A model generated the notes under the pieces. It saw only the letters and a list, made by a program, of their open reading frames with translations. It did not search any database and was not told the origin of the DNA. Below, one piece after another: positions 8,642 through 17,122 of a stretch of 64,000 bases of DNA. Location: contig CAAGEE010000014.1 in NCBI GenBank assembly GCA_900768815.1, forward strand, positions 35,020 through 99,019, given 5' to 3'. The position numbers were made by a program, and so were the translations under genes. Position 1 is the first letter of the stretch, and every line of letters begins with the position of its first letter. The DNA comes from Bacilli bacterium (GTDB lineage Bacteria; Bacillota_I; Bacilli_A; RF39; UBA660).

Positions 8642-9607
8642 ATGTATAAAAAAATATTTAAGGAAATAAAAAAATATGATGTAATAGTAATTGCTAGACA
8701 TATTGGTGTTGATCCTGATGCAATGGCTAGTCAGATTGCACTTAGGGATTCTATAAAATTAACTTTTCCAGAAAAGAAAGTTTTAGCTATAGGTACTGGT
8801 AGTGCTAAATTTTCTTTTTTAGGAAAGTTAGATAAGTCAGAGAAGGTTAATAATGCTTTACTTATTATTACTGATACTCCCGATAGGAAAAGAGTAGATG
8901 GAGCAACTGTGGATGATTTTAAGTATTCTATAAAGATAGATCACCATCCATTCATTGAAAAATTTTGTGATTTAGAATTGATAGAAGATACTGCTACTTC
9001 GGCGTGTGAGGTTATTATGAGAATACTTCTTAATACTCCATTAAAGTGTAATAAAGAGATTGCTGAAGTATTGTTTATGGGATTAGTATCTGATTCTAAT
9101 AGATTCTTATTTAGTAGTTGTACTGCTGAAACATTTAATTTAGTGGCACAATACTTAGATGAATATAAGTTTGATATTGCACCTTTATATCAAAAATTGT
9201 ATGTAAGACCATTAAATGAAGTTAGATTAGAAGGATATATTGCTCTTAATATGACTGTTACTGATAATAAACTAGGATATATTAAGATAACTAATGATAT
9301 TATTAATCAGTTTGAAGTAGATAGTGCAGCTGCTGGTAATATGGTTAATAATTTTAACTTTATTGATAAAGTTCTTGTTTGGGCTACTATTACAGAGGAT
9401 GTTAAAAATGACCAGGTTAGAGTTTCTATTAGATCTCGTGGACCTAGTATTAATCAAATTGCTGAGAAATATAATGGTGGTGGACATAAACAAGCTGCTG
9501 GTGCCAAAGTAAAAACATTTACAGAGGCTATGAAACTAATGGATGATATAGATAAGTTTTTAGAGGAATATAATAAATCAGAGGAGGCTTTAGAAAATGG
9601 TAATTAA
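8642..9607 (+). CDS. nrnA: DHH-family oligoribonuclease / pAp phosphatase NrnA
   Basis: NrnA degrades nano-RNAs to mononucleotides and dephosphorylates pAp. The DHH domain shows GVDPDAMAS, DTPDRKR and the IDHHP signature, and the C-terminal DHHA1 domain ends with GGGHKQAAGA. At 321 residues it has the family length. It begins 10 nt after ackA and overlaps the next gene by 11 nt, so ackA, nrnA and engB probably form one operon. Confidence 0.92.
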   Translation: MYKKIFKEIKKYDVIVIARHIGVDPDAMASQIALRDSIKLTFPEKKVLAIGTGSAKFSFLGKLDKSEKVNNALLIITDTPDRKRVDGATVDDFKYSIKIDHHPFIEKFCDLELIEDTATSACEVIMRILLNTPLKCNKEIAEVLFMGLVSDSNRFLFSSCTAETFNLVAQYLDEYKFDIAPLYQKLYVRPLNEVRLEGYIALNMTVTDNKLGYIKITNDIINQFEVDSAAAGNMVNNFNFIDKVLVWATITEDVKNDQVRVSIRSRGPSINQIAEKYNGGGHKQAAGAKVKTFTEAMKLMDDIDKFLEEYNKSEEALENGN

Positions 9608-10181
9608 AGAGGCTAATTTGGATATTATAGCGACAAGAAGAAGTCAATATCCAACAGATGATAAACCAGAATTTTTATTAGTTGGACGTAGTAATGTTGG
9701 AAAGAGTAGTTTTATAAATTCAATTTTATCAAGAAGAAATTTAGCACATACTTCATCTAAGCCAGGTAAAACTCAAACACTTAACTTTTATAAAGTTAAT
9801 GATACGTTTTATTTAATAGATGTTCCTGGCTATGGTTATGCTGCTACTGATAAAAAGACACAGTCTAAGTTTGGAATGATGATTGAAGAATACTTAGAGA
9901 AGAGAGAAAATTTAAAAAGGGTATTTATGTTAATAGATTTTAGAATGAAACCTACAGAGGATGATTTATTAATGTATAACTTTTTAAAGTATTATAATTT
10001 ACCTGTTACTGTTATTGCTACTAAAGCTGATAAAGTAGGGGGAAGTAAAAAAGAAAAGTGCTTAAGAGATATTTTAGATACACTAGATTTAGTAGTTGGA
10101 GATGATTTAGTAGTTTTCTCTAGTGTTACTAGATTGGGAGTAAAAGAAGTAGTTAAAAAGATAGAAGACTTAATAGTATAG
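9597..10181 (+). CDS. engB: Ribosome biogenesis GTP-binding protein EngB/YsxC
   Basis: This essential GTPase takes part in late 50S subunit assembly. G1 is GRSNVGKSS (about residues 28-36), the SSKPGKTQT segment supplies G2, DVPGYG is G3, and TKADK is G4. At 194 residues it matches the family. The start overlaps the end of nrnA; GAGGAGG upstream serves as ribosome binding site. In Bacillus it sits elsewhere, next to lonA, so this linkage is a local arrangement. Confidence 0.95.
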   Translation: MVIKEANLDIIATRRSQYPTDDKPEFLLVGRSNVGKSSFINSILSRRNLAHTSSKPGKTQTLNFYKVNDTFYLIDVPGYGYAATDKKTQSKFGMMIEEYLEKRENLKRVFMLIDFRMKPTEDDLLMYNFLKYYNLPVTVIATKADKVGGSKKEKCLRDILDTLDLVVGDDLVVFSSVTRLGVKEVVKKIEDLIV

Positions 10182-10203
10182 TAAACTTATTAAGTCTTTT
10201 TTC
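10165..10203 (+). terminator. Intrinsic terminator overlapping the engB stop
   Basis: An 11-bp stem (10165-10175 with 10188-10198) encloses the engB stop codon in its loop and is followed by TTTTTT. Confidence 0.85.
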
Positions 10204-10228
10204 ATATATTATTACTAGGTGAAGAAAG

Positions 10229-10669
10229 TTGCATATTGAATTACAATCTTTAAATAAAATTTTTATGTTTGTTAATATTTGTTATGTTTCTAGTTTGAAA
10301 AAGATGGATTTAATAGAAGAAGTTAAAAATATAATATTAAAATATAGAGTTAAGTTAAGATTAAAGGGATTTTATAAAGTAAAAGTTTTTGTTAATGAAA
10401 AAGTCGGTTTATTTATTGAAATGTGTAAGAATGATGAGTTAGAGTATTCTAATACGTTGGATTTACGAATATTAGTTTTTTATGATGAGGATGTTTATTT
10501 TGAAACGGATGATTATTTTGTATTAGAGGGTTGTGAAAAGATTAGATTTTATAATAATAAGTTTTATTGTGATGTTAAAAATGTTTCGATACTTGGAGTT
10601 GTTGAGTTTGGTAGTTTTATATTTGGTGATGAGGTATTAAAGATGCTTTCTAATAGTGTAGTAGTGTAG
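10229..10669 (+). CDS. Unknown protein next to spoIVA
   Basis: The 146-residue product has no domain I recognise. It shows alternating beta-like strands (YKVKVFVNEKVGLFIEM, LDLRILVFYDEDVYFE) and no signal peptide or membrane helix. Translation most likely begins at TTG 10229, preceded by AGGTGAAG. The sequence CATATATTA at 10203-10211 fits the sigma-K minus-10 pattern CATAnnnTA, with AAC about 15 nt upstream, so mother-cell expression is possible. It is convergent with spoIVA. Functional assignment is open. Confidence 0.65.
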   Translation: MHIELQSLNKIFMFVNICYVSSLKKMDLIEEVKNIILKYRVKLRLKGFYKVKVFVNEKVGLFIEMCKNDELEYSNTLDLRILVFYDEDVYFETDDYFVLEGCEKIRFYNNKFYCDVKNVSILGVVEFGSFIFGDEVLKMLSNSVVV

Positions 10670-10683
10670 TTTTTTCATAATAA

Positions 10684-10712
10684 AAAGAATCTAATGATTC
10701 TTTATTTTTTTA
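10684..10712. terminator. Bidirectional terminator between the 146-residue ORF and spoIVA
   Basis: An 8-bp stem (10684-10691 with 10696-10703) with a TAAT loop is flanked by A-rich sequence on the left and a T-run on the right, so it serves both converging genes. Confidence 0.8.
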
Positions 10713-12185
10713 GATAACTATTGCTATCATGTTGTTTGAACCTTTATTTACAACTTTAGTTAGGGTATTTTGCAGCTTGAAACGAATATTATCTGGCATT
10801 AGACTTATCTTTGATTGGATTCCTTCTTGGACTATTGAGTCTAGGCTGCGACCAAATATTTCACTTTTCCAAATTTCATTTGGATTATGCTCTTGATCTT
10901 TTGTAAGATAATCTATTAGTTCTTTACATTGAACTTCACTACCAATTATTGGTTCAAAAGTAGATTCTACATCTACACGTATCATGTGAATCGATGGGGC
11001 TACGGCTTTTAATTTGACTCCATATCTTGGACCTTGTTTTATAATTTCGGGTTTATCTAGTTTCATATCTTCAATAGATGGGGTGGCAACTCCATAACCT
11101 GTTTGTTTGACCATTTTTAGAGCATACTTTATTTGATCATATTCTTTTTTTGCAGTATTAAATTCTTGGAATAAAGAAAGTAGATCAGCTTTATTTTTTA
11201 CATCTATTTTTATAATATCTGTTAAAGTTTTATTGTAAAGGTTAGCTGGGGCAGTTAGATTTACGGTTACAATTCCAGTTGAAGGATCTACATCTGATAG
11301 ATAACTTTTTTCAATCATTGTATTGGTTAAGAAATGGCTTATGATGTTATCAATGTCTTTTAATTTATCAATTTCAGTTACACTTTCTTTGATTGAGGCG
11401 ATGTATGATTTTTTTACTTCGTGATCGGGATTTAGAATAGCAATCCATTCTGGCATATTTACTTTTACTTCTAGGACTGGGAACTCGTATAGTGCTTCTT
11501 TTAAGATATTATACATATCTTTTTCATTCATGGCTTCAATACTTATTGGTAGTACCGGTACTTCGTACTTTTCTTTTAATTTGTCTGCTAGTTTTTCTGT
11601 TTCCGGTAGTGTTGGATGAGTTGAATTTAGGACTACTATAAATGGTTTGCCAATATTTTTTAGTTCTTCTATAACTCTTTGTTCAGCCTCTATGTAGTCA
11701 CTTCTTTCAAATTCTCCGATAGAGCCATCAGTAGTTACAACGATACCAATTGTTGAATGGTCTTTTATTACTTTTTCAGTACCAATTTCTGCTGCTTCAA
11801 CAAAAGGTATTTCTTCAGTGTACCATGGAGTTTTTACCATTCTTGGACCATTTTCATCACTTGCGCCTTGAGCTTTATCTATCATGTATCCTACACAGTC
11901 AATTAAACGTATGTTACAAGAAAAGTCATCTATTTTTACATTAGCAGCATTATTAGGAACAAATTTAGGTTCAGTTGTCATGATAGTTTTACCGGCAGCA
12001 CTTTGAGGGATTTCGTCTAATGCGCGTTTTCTTTCATATTCATCTTCTATATTTGGAACAATAAGAGTTTCCACCATACGCTTGATAAAAGTGGATTTAC
12101 CAGTTCTTACTGCACCAACTACACCTAGATAAATATCTCCATTTGTTCTTTTCGCAATATTTTTTATTATTTCTTGTTTATCCAT
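10710..12185 (-). CDS. spoIVA: Stage IV sporulation protein A (spore coat basement ATPase)
   Basis: SpoIVA polymerises with ATP hydrolysis around the forespore and forms the platform for coat and cortex assembly in the mother cell. The N-terminal ATPase domain has GAVRTGKST (Walker A, about residues 24-32), and the frame carries the conserved AGKTIMTTEP and IVVLNSTHP segments; the hydrophobic C-terminal end (MIAIVI) that contacts SpoVM is present. At 491 residues it almost equals the Bacillus length of 492. ATG 12185 is chosen because AAGGAG lies 7 nt before it; the ATG at 12191 is too close to that site. Sigma-E control is expected, but I see only a poor CATAATCT match upstream. Confidence 0.97.
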   Translation of the reverse strand: MDKQEIIKNIAKRTNGDIYLGVVGAVRTGKSTFIKRMVETLIVPNIEDEYERKRALDEIPQSAAGKTIMTTEPKFVPNNAANVKIDDFSCNIRLIDCVGYMIDKAQGASDENGPRMVKTPWYTEEIPFVEAAEIGTEKVIKDHSTIGIVVTTDGSIGEFERSDYIEAEQRVIEELKNIGKPFIVVLNSTHPTLPETEKLADKLKEKYEVPVLPISIEAMNEKDMYNILKEALYEFPVLEVKVNMPEWIAILNPDHEVKKSYIASIKESVTEIDKLKDIDNIISHFLTNTMIEKSYLSDVDPSTGIVTVNLTAPANLYNKTLTDIIKIDVKNKADLLSLFQEFNTAKKEYDQIKYALKMVKQTGYGVATPSIEDMKLDKPEIIKQGPRYGVKLKAVAPSIHMIRVDVESTFEPIIGSEVQCKELIDYLTKDQEHNPNEIWKSEIFGRSLDSIVQEGIQSKISLMPDNIRFKLQNTLTKVVNKGSNNMIAIVI

Positions 12186-12244
12186 ATACATTCTCCTTAT
12201 ACAATAAAGATTATGAGTTTTTTTGGTAAAAAAGAACTGTTTTA

Positions 12245-12273
12245 AAATAAAAAAATAAAGAGTTAGACTCTTT
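12245..12273 (-). terminator. Terminator at the end of the der-orf105-spoVIF operon
   Basis: On the minus strand a 7-bp stem (12273-12267 with 12263-12257) with loop CTA is followed by a T-rich tail. It begins one base past the spoVIF stop. Confidence 0.75.
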
Positions 12274-12274
12274 A

Positions 12275-12514
12275 TTAAAACATATTGCCAATATCTTTTG
12301 GAATACTGTCTTTTTTGATGGCATCAATTATACGTTGTTCTTTTTCTTTTGATACTTCTTTTCCTGTCATAGTACTAATATCTTGTATTACTTCACGTAG
12401 AGTATTTTCATCTTTCATATCACTTTTTTGTAATTTGTCAGCCAATGAGAGAATAGTTTCTTTATTGATATTAGTCTTTTTTTCTACTTTTTTAAAAAAA
12501 TTATCTCCAAACAT
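12275..12514 (-). CDS. spoVIF: Stage VI sporulation protein F (SpoVIF/YjcC)
   Basis: In Bacillus SpoVIF is a mother-cell regulator needed for GerE-dependent coat gene expression and spore resistance. This 79-residue protein shares FFKKVEKKT, the central KDENTLREVI and the VSKEKEQRIIDAI segment with that family. It is predicted helical and cytosolic. Its Shine-Dalgarno AGGAGG lies inside the 3' arm of an 11-bp hairpin (see the separate entry). It is the last gene of a leftward der-orf105-spoVIF run, unlike its location in Bacillus. Confidence 0.82.
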   Translation of the reverse strand: MFGDNFFKKVEKKTNINKETILSLADKLQKSDMKDENTLREVIQDISTMTGKEVSKEKEQRIIDAIKKDSIPKDIGNMF

Positions 12515-12549
12515 AAAAGCCTCCTATTAAATTATATGAGGAGACTTTT
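12515..12549 (-). promoter_or_regulatory. Hairpin masking the spoVIF ribosome binding site
   Basis: On the minus-strand RNA 12549-12539 pairs with 12525-12515 over 11 bp, with ten Watson-Crick pairs and one U-G pair, around a 13-nt loop. The 3' arm contains AGGAGG, the spoVIF Shine-Dalgarno, and the loop reads through TATAAT-like sequence. On the plus strand the wobble pair would be a C-A mismatch, which points to selection on the minus-strand RNA. It might act as a weak terminator or as a translational switch. Confidence 0.6.
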
Positions 12550-12552
12550 ATT

Positions 12553-12870
12553 TTAGTGATTTCTTTTATTAGCAAGTTCTTTACATTTTCTATTGAATTC
12601 GTCTAAAGTTATAGATTTATTTTTTAGGCGGTCGTGGAGAATTGCTAGGGACTTGTCGTATACTTCTGTTTTATTTTCGATATTTGCATACTTGAAAGAA
12701 GAAATATCTTTTGTTAGAAGATTATTTGAAAAGTTATTGTTTTGATTTGGACCTTGATTTTGACTTGAACTATTATTTTGATTTAGTCTATTATTTCTAT
12801 TTTGATTGTTAAAATTAGAGTTCTCAAAATTTTGATTGGGATTTCTATTAAAATTATTTCCTATTATCAT
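12553..12870 (-). CDS. Asn/Gln-rich protein with a C-terminal SHOCT-like motif
   Basis: The 105-residue product has a low-complexity N-terminal half (about residues 5-50) made of Asn, Gln, Ser and Phe, and a short helical C-terminus (about 70-103, with LHDRLKNKSITLDEFNRK) that resembles the SHOCT oligomerisation motif. There is no signal peptide. AGAGGT precedes the ATG. It lies 11 nt after der and 38 nt before spoVIF, so it is probably co-transcribed with both. Similar Asn-rich small proteins occur among spore coat proteins, but this is only a suggestion from context. Confidence 0.65.
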   Translation of the reverse strand: MIIGNNFNRNPNQNFENSNFNNQNRNNRLNQNNSSSQNQGPNQNNNFSNNLLTKDISSFKYANIENKTEVYDKSLAILHDRLKNKSITLDEFNRKCKELANKRNH

Positions 12871-12881
12871 ATTATATACCT

Positions 12882-14189
12882 CTAATTGTCATCTTTCTTA
12901 TTTTTAAATTGTAATACGATGGGGGTTCCAGTAAAATCAAAGTTTTCTCTTATTTTATTTTCTAAGTATCTTTCATAAGAGAAATGTACTAGGCATTTAC
13001 TATTTACTCTAAATGTAAATTTTGGTGGTTTTGTACCTGTTTGTGCTGTAAAATATATTTTTAAACGTTTTCCTTTATAAGATGGTGGAATATTTAATTG
13101 ATAAGCATCTAGTATTACTTCATTTATTAGGCTTGTTTTTATTTCTCTTTTGATATTTTCTGCTACTTTTATTACTTCAGGCATTAGTGTATGAATTCTT
13201 TTTTTTGTCAAAGCTGATAAGAATACGATAGGAGCATATGTTGCGAATTGGAATTCGGCACGCATTAGTTTTTCAAATTCTTGAATAGTTGTATCTTTTA
13301 CAGTATCCCATTTATTTACAACAAATATTAAACCTTTACCTTTTTCTATTGCATATCCAGCAATATGTTTGTCGTGTTCTGTAATACCTTCTTCAGCGTT
13401 TATTACAACTAAGCAGATGTCACTATTATCAATTGATTTTAAGGATCTTAGTAAGCTATATTTTTCAATACTTTCAAAGACTTTACCTTTTTTACGCATA
13501 CCGGCAGTATCTATTAAGATATATTCTTGATTATGGTATTTTAAAACAGAGTCAATTGAATCTCGTGTTGTACCTGCTATATCTGATACAACAACACGTT
13601 CTTCATTTAGAAGAGCATTCATTAGACTACTTTTACCAACGTTTGGTCTACCAATTATTGAAAATCTTAGTCTGTCATCTTGCTTTTCTTCTTTTTCACT
13701 AAAGTCATTAGTAATTGTATCCATTAAATCTACATATCCAATATTATGAATACTACTTATTGGGATATATGTATCGAAACCTAATTCATAGAATTCATAA
13801 ATATTTTCTTCTGCTGATTGAGAATCCATCTTATTAATAGCAACAATGACTTTTTTCTTGCTTCGTCTTAGAATATCTCTAATTATTAAGTCATTCGCTG
13901 TTAGGCCTTCTTTACCATCAACAATAAATACTACAATATCTGCTTCTTTAATAGCAATTTCAGCCTGAAGTTTTATTTCATTATTAAAAGTTTCATTACT
14001 AGTATCAATTCCACCTGTGTCTACTAAATAGAATTTTTTTTGATTATATATTGCTTCTTGATAAATTCTATCTCTTGTAACACCTGGAGTATCTTCAATG
14101 ATAGATATTTTTTTGCCAACAATTTTATTAAATAAAGTTGATTTACCAACATTTGGTCTACCAACTAAGGCTACTGTAGGTAATGCCAT
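12882..14189 (-). CDS. der: Ribosome-associated GTPase Der (EngA)
   Basis: Der has two tandem GTPase domains and is essential for 50S maturation. GD1 has GRPNVGKST (residues about 8-16) and DTPG; GD2 has GRPNVGKSS (about 180-188), DTAGMRKKG and NKWD. The C-terminal KH-like domain ends with GTPIVLQFKNKK. At 435 residues it is of standard length. GGAGGG precedes the ATG at 14189. It heads a leftward operon with two small genes, one of them for sporulation. Confidence 0.97.
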   Translation of the reverse strand: MALPTVALVGRPNVGKSTLFNKIVGKKISIIEDTPGVTRDRIYQEAIYNQKKFYLVDTGGIDTSNETFNNEIKLQAEIAIKEADIVVFIVDGKEGLTANDLIIRDILRRSKKKVIVAINKMDSQSAEENIYEFYELGFDTYIPISSIHNIGYVDLMDTITNDFSEKEEKQDDRLRFSIIGRPNVGKSSLMNALLNEERVVVSDIAGTTRDSIDSVLKYHNQEYILIDTAGMRKKGKVFESIEKYSLLRSLKSIDNSDICLVVINAEEGITEHDKHIAGYAIEKGKGLIFVVNKWDTVKDTTIQEFEKLMRAEFQFATYAPIVFLSALTKKRIHTLMPEVIKVAENIKREIKTSLINEVILDAYQLNIPPSYKGKRLKIYFTAQTGTKPPKFTFRVNSKCLVHFSYERYLENKIRENFDFTGTPIVLQFKNKKDDN

Positions 14190-14279
14190 AATATCCCTCC
14201 TAATTCAGACCTAATTATAGCATATAATTGTAAACTTTAAAAGAAAAAATAGTTTATTTCTAGTAAGTATATAGATTTG

Positions 14280-14294
14280 TGATATACTTATAAT
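14280..14294 (+). promoter_or_regulatory. Extended minus-10 region before the 14308 gene
   Basis: TGATATACT (14280-14288) and an overlapping TATAAT (14289-14294) lie 14-20 nt before the start codon; a clear minus-35 is not visible. Confidence 0.45.
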
Positions 14295-14307
14295 GGAAGG
14301 TGATTAT

Positions 14308-15162
14308 ATGAATTTAGAAGAGAAAAAAGATAGTGAATTATGGTATGATAATCCATCTATAGTTACATGGCTTATTATTTTGATTATTTCAATTATTATA
14401 TTAAGTAGTCAGTCATTTTCAATTAATAGCAATGTAGATGCTTTAAGAATGTTTCAAGATGTATTGAATCATAATATTACTTATATGATTGCTTTAGTAT
14501 ATTTTGTTTCTTTAAAGACTAAGTTTGGTAAAAAATACTTTGATTATATTAATTTAGTTATGATAGTTGTATTCTTTATTTTATTTGTTACGTCTATTTT
14601 AACTGTATTTCAGTCATTTAATTTAGCAACTTTATTGTCTCTTGCAATACATACATTGTTAGTTGTTTATTTCTTTCATGTATTTATGCGTGGTACAAGA
14701 TTTTGGAATGAGTTTAGTTTAGATAAGTCTCCTTTTAATGAATTGTCTAATGAATGGTTTTTCTGGGCTTTAGTAATTATAGAAATTATATTATTTTCAG
14801 TTAATTTGATTACTACGGCTACATTTAGTGGTACTGTTTTAGCAACTTTTGATTGTATATATGTTATTTTGTTTAGTAGATATATATATTTATATGGAGT
14901 TTACTTAGATAGTAAGAAGATTAATACTAAGAATACCGGTAACTTTAATGAGTATAGAGAAAAGATTGGTGAAGTTGTTAGTGAGTTAGGTAAAAATAAA
15001 GTTGTTGCTGAAGATAAGAGTAATATTTTAGATGATACTAGTAAAGTTGAGAAAAGTAGTGACTTAGGTAAGGATGATGATAATCTTAAAAAGAATGCTA
15101 ATAAGACTAAGGACTTAAGTAAAAAAAATAATAAGAAAGATAAGAATGAGGAGGATAAATAA
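14308..15162 (+). CDS. Polytopic membrane protein with a charged Lys-rich tail
   Basis: The 284-residue product has about six transmembrane helices (IVTWLIILIISIIILSS, ITYMIALVYFV, LVMIVVFFILFVTSIL, ATLLSLAIHTLLVVYFF, FFWALVIIEIILFSV, and TVLATFDCIYVILFS). From about residue 210 a hydrophilic tail rich in Lys, Asp and Asn follows. I do not recognise the family. ATG 14308 follows AAGGTGAT; an ATG at 14293 would lie before that site. The next gene, also a membrane protein, starts two bases after the stop, so they are one transcription unit. Confidence 0.7.
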   Translation: MNLEEKKDSELWYDNPSIVTWLIILIISIIILSSQSFSINSNVDALRMFQDVLNHNITYMIALVYFVSLKTKFGKKYFDYINLVMIVVFFILFVTSILTVFQSFNLATLLSLAIHTLLVVYFFHVFMRGTRFWNEFSLDKSPFNELSNEWFFWALVIIEIILFSVNLITTATFSGTVLATFDCIYVILFSRYIYLYGVYLDSKKINTKNTGNFNEYREKIGEVVSELGKNKVVAEDKSNILDDTSKVEKSSDLGKDDDNLKKNANKTKDLSKKNNKKDKNEEDK

Positions 15163-15164
15163 TT

Positions 15165-15497
15165 ATGAATATGTTTGATGAGATTAATAAAAGTAAGAAA
15201 AGTCTTCCTAAATTAAATGCTATCGAGAAAGAAGTAGGTAAATATAGTTTTAATGGTTATCAAAAGTTTGCTATTGTGACTTATGTTTTATGTTTCGCTT
15301 TTGGTATTATTCTTGGAAATTTATTTCCAGCTTGTAGTTCTACTGCTACCATATATAGTGATGTTTGTGTAGCAACGGAGTTTAACTTCTTTTTAATGAT
15401 TTTGTTTTGGTTTGTTAGTTTCTTATTCTGTTTGTTCTTTTTTGCAATTGGACATATCATTGGATTACTTAGTTCTATTAACGATAAACTTAAGTAA
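15165..15497 (+). CDS. Small two-helix membrane protein
   Basis: The 110-residue product carries a hydrophilic N-terminus and two hydrophobic helices (FAIVTYVLCFAFGIILGNLF and FFLMILFWFVSFLFCLFFFA), with a short outside loop holding two Cys residues. No family is recognised. GGAGG at the end of the preceding gene serves as ribosome binding site. Its tight link to the preceding membrane protein suggests that the two products work together. Confidence 0.65.
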   Translation: MNMFDEINKSKKSLPKLNAIEKEVGKYSFNGYQKFAIVTYVLCFAFGIILGNLFPACSSTATIYSDVCVATEFNFFLMILFWFVSFLFCLFFFAIGHIIGLLSSINDKLK

Positions 15498-15606
15498 AAG
15501 TATGTAAATTTCTTTGATATTTCTTGCAATTTATATTAAAACATGATAAGTTTTATATGTAAGCATAACATAATGCTTAATTAACAATTGGGAGGTATAT
15601 ATTTAT

Positions 15607-15879
15607 ATGAAAAAAGTTGAATTAGTAGAAGCTGTTGCAACTGCTACAGGATTAACTAAGGCAGATGCTACTAGAGCAATTGATGCTACTTTTGCTACTA
15701 TTACTGAAGCATTAGTAAAAGGAGATAAAGTTCCACTAGTTGGATTTGGTACATTCGCTGTATCTGAAAGAGCTGCTCGTGAAGGACGTAATCCTAGAAC
15801 TGGTGAAACAGTTAAAATTGCTGCACGTAAAGCTGTTACTTTTAAAGCTGGAACTGCATTAAAAGATTCAGTTAACTAA
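15607..15879 (+). CDS. hup: DNA-binding protein HU
   Basis: This 90-residue histone-like protein forms dimers that bend and compact DNA. It has MKKVELVEAVA at the start, the GFGTFAVSERAAREGRNPRTGE arm region and the AARKAVTFKAGTALKDSVN C-terminus. GGGAGG lies 11 nt before the ATG. A 7-bp hairpin (15560-15579) lies in the leader. It stands alone between terminators. Confidence 0.97.
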   Translation: MKKVELVEAVATATGLTKADATRAIDATFATITEALVKGDKVPLVGFGTFAVSERAAREGRNPRTGETVKIAARKAVTFKAGTALKDSVN

Positions 15880-15893
15880 TTTTTCTGATAAGT

Positions 15894-15918
15894 AGGGACC
15901 TTTTTAGGTTCCTTTTCT
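15894..15918 (+). terminator. Intrinsic terminator after hup
   Basis: An 8-bp stem with one G-U pair (15894-15901 with 15906-15913) is followed by TTTCTT. Confidence 0.75.
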
Positions 15919-15944
15919 TACGTATAAAGAATTTATTTGTTCGA

Positions 15945-15973
15945 TTGTTAGAAGTTTTAGATTTTGGTATAAT
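15945..15973 (+). promoter_or_regulatory. Sigma-A promoter for cca
   Basis: TTGTTA (15945-15950), a 17-nt spacer ending in TGG and TATAAT (15968-15973) form an extended minus-10 vegetative promoter. The start codon is only 20 nt downstream. Confidence 0.8.
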
Positions 15974-15993
15974 ATTATTGAGATGGTGATTAA

Positions 15994-17088
15994 ATGTTAG
16001 ATACAGCTTTGAAATTTATTCATGAAATTAATTCACATGGATATAAGGCTTATATAGTAGGTGGTTTTGTTAGAGATCATATTTTGGGAATAGAATCTCA
16101 TGATATTGATATTAATACTAATGCTACGCCTAAAGAGATAAAAGAAATATTTGAAAATAGTTGTTTACCAGCTGAGGATTATGGGTCTGTTACAGTTATA
16201 AAGCATGGAGTTAGATTTGAAGTAACTACTTTTAGAAAAGATATATGTTATATAAATAATAGACGTCCAGCTGAGGTTAAATATATAGATAATTTATATG
16301 ATGATTTATTAAGAAGAGACTTTACTATTAACGCTATATGTATGGATGAAGATGGTAATATTATAGATTTACTTAATGGTCAAGAGGATATTGAAAAGAG
16401 ATTAATTAAAACTATTGGGGATGCTAGAGTTAAGTTTGAAGAAGATTCTTTAAGAATTCTTAGAGCTATTAGATTTGCTACTATTTTAGACTTTAAATTA
16501 GATGATGAAGTAATTGATGCTATTAAAGAATATAAATATCTATTAAAGGGATTATCTTACTATAGAAAAAAAGAAGAATTAGATAGAATATTTACTAGTA
16601 GTAATAGTATGAGTGGTATTAAGTTATTGTTAGAACTTGGGCTTGATAAAGAATTAGAATTAGATAGACTAAATGAAGTTAAAAATACGGATGACTTAAT
16701 TGCAGTATGGAGTATTTTAAATGTAGTAGATAAATATCCGTTTACTAGTAATGAAAAAGAGCTTATTGAAAATGTTAATAAAGTTTTAAATTTTAATAAC
16801 TTAGATCCTATGGTTTTATATACATATGGTTTATATGTTAATAGTATAGCAGGTAGTATTAAGGGTATGGATAAGAAGACTATTACAGAGTCATATAATG
16901 GTTTAATAATTCATTATAAAAGGGATTTGAATATTAGCTGTGGTGATATTTTAAAGGCTTTAAATAGAAAGCCTGGAAAGTATTTGAAAGATATATATGA
17001 TGATTTAATATATGAGGTTTTATATAGAAAAGTTCCTAATGTGAAGGAAGAATTAATTAAATATTTATTGAATAAATATGGTGAATAG
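15994..17088 (+). CDS. cca: CCA tRNA nucleotidyltransferase
   Basis: This class II nucleotidyltransferase adds or repairs the 3' CCA of tRNAs. The head domain has VGGFVRDHILG and the catalytic HDIDINTNA (the DxD pair), followed by RRDFTINAI and the EDSLRILRAIRFA neck motif. At 364 residues it is a little shorter than the Bacillus enzyme, mainly in the C-terminal body and tail. GGTGAT precedes the ATG. No in-frame defect is seen, and the gene probably shares a transcript with dnaD, since no terminator lies between. Confidence 0.93.
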   Translation: MLDTALKFIHEINSHGYKAYIVGGFVRDHILGIESHDIDINTNATPKEIKEIFENSCLPAEDYGSVTVIKHGVRFEVTTFRKDICYINNRRPAEVKYIDNLYDDLLRRDFTINAICMDEDGNIIDLLNGQEDIEKRLIKTIGDARVKFEEDSLRILRAIRFATILDFKLDDEVIDAIKEYKYLLKGLSYYRKKEELDRIFTSSNSMSGIKLLLELGLDKELELDRLNEVKNTDDLIAVWSILNVVDKYPFTSNEKELIENVNKVLNFNNLDPMVLYTYGLYVNSIAGSIKGMDKKTITESYNGLIIHYKRDLNISCGDILKALNRKPGKYLKDIYDDLIYEVLYRKVPNVKEELIKYLLNKYGE

Positions 17089-17122
17089 TTTATTATAAAT
17101 AGAAATTTGGGAGGTAATGTTT

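Noticed and set aside
12185..12240. Sigma-E promoter for spoIVA
   Set aside because: CATAATCT is a poor match and no minus-35 element lies at the right distance, although sigma-E control is likely from family knowled­ge.
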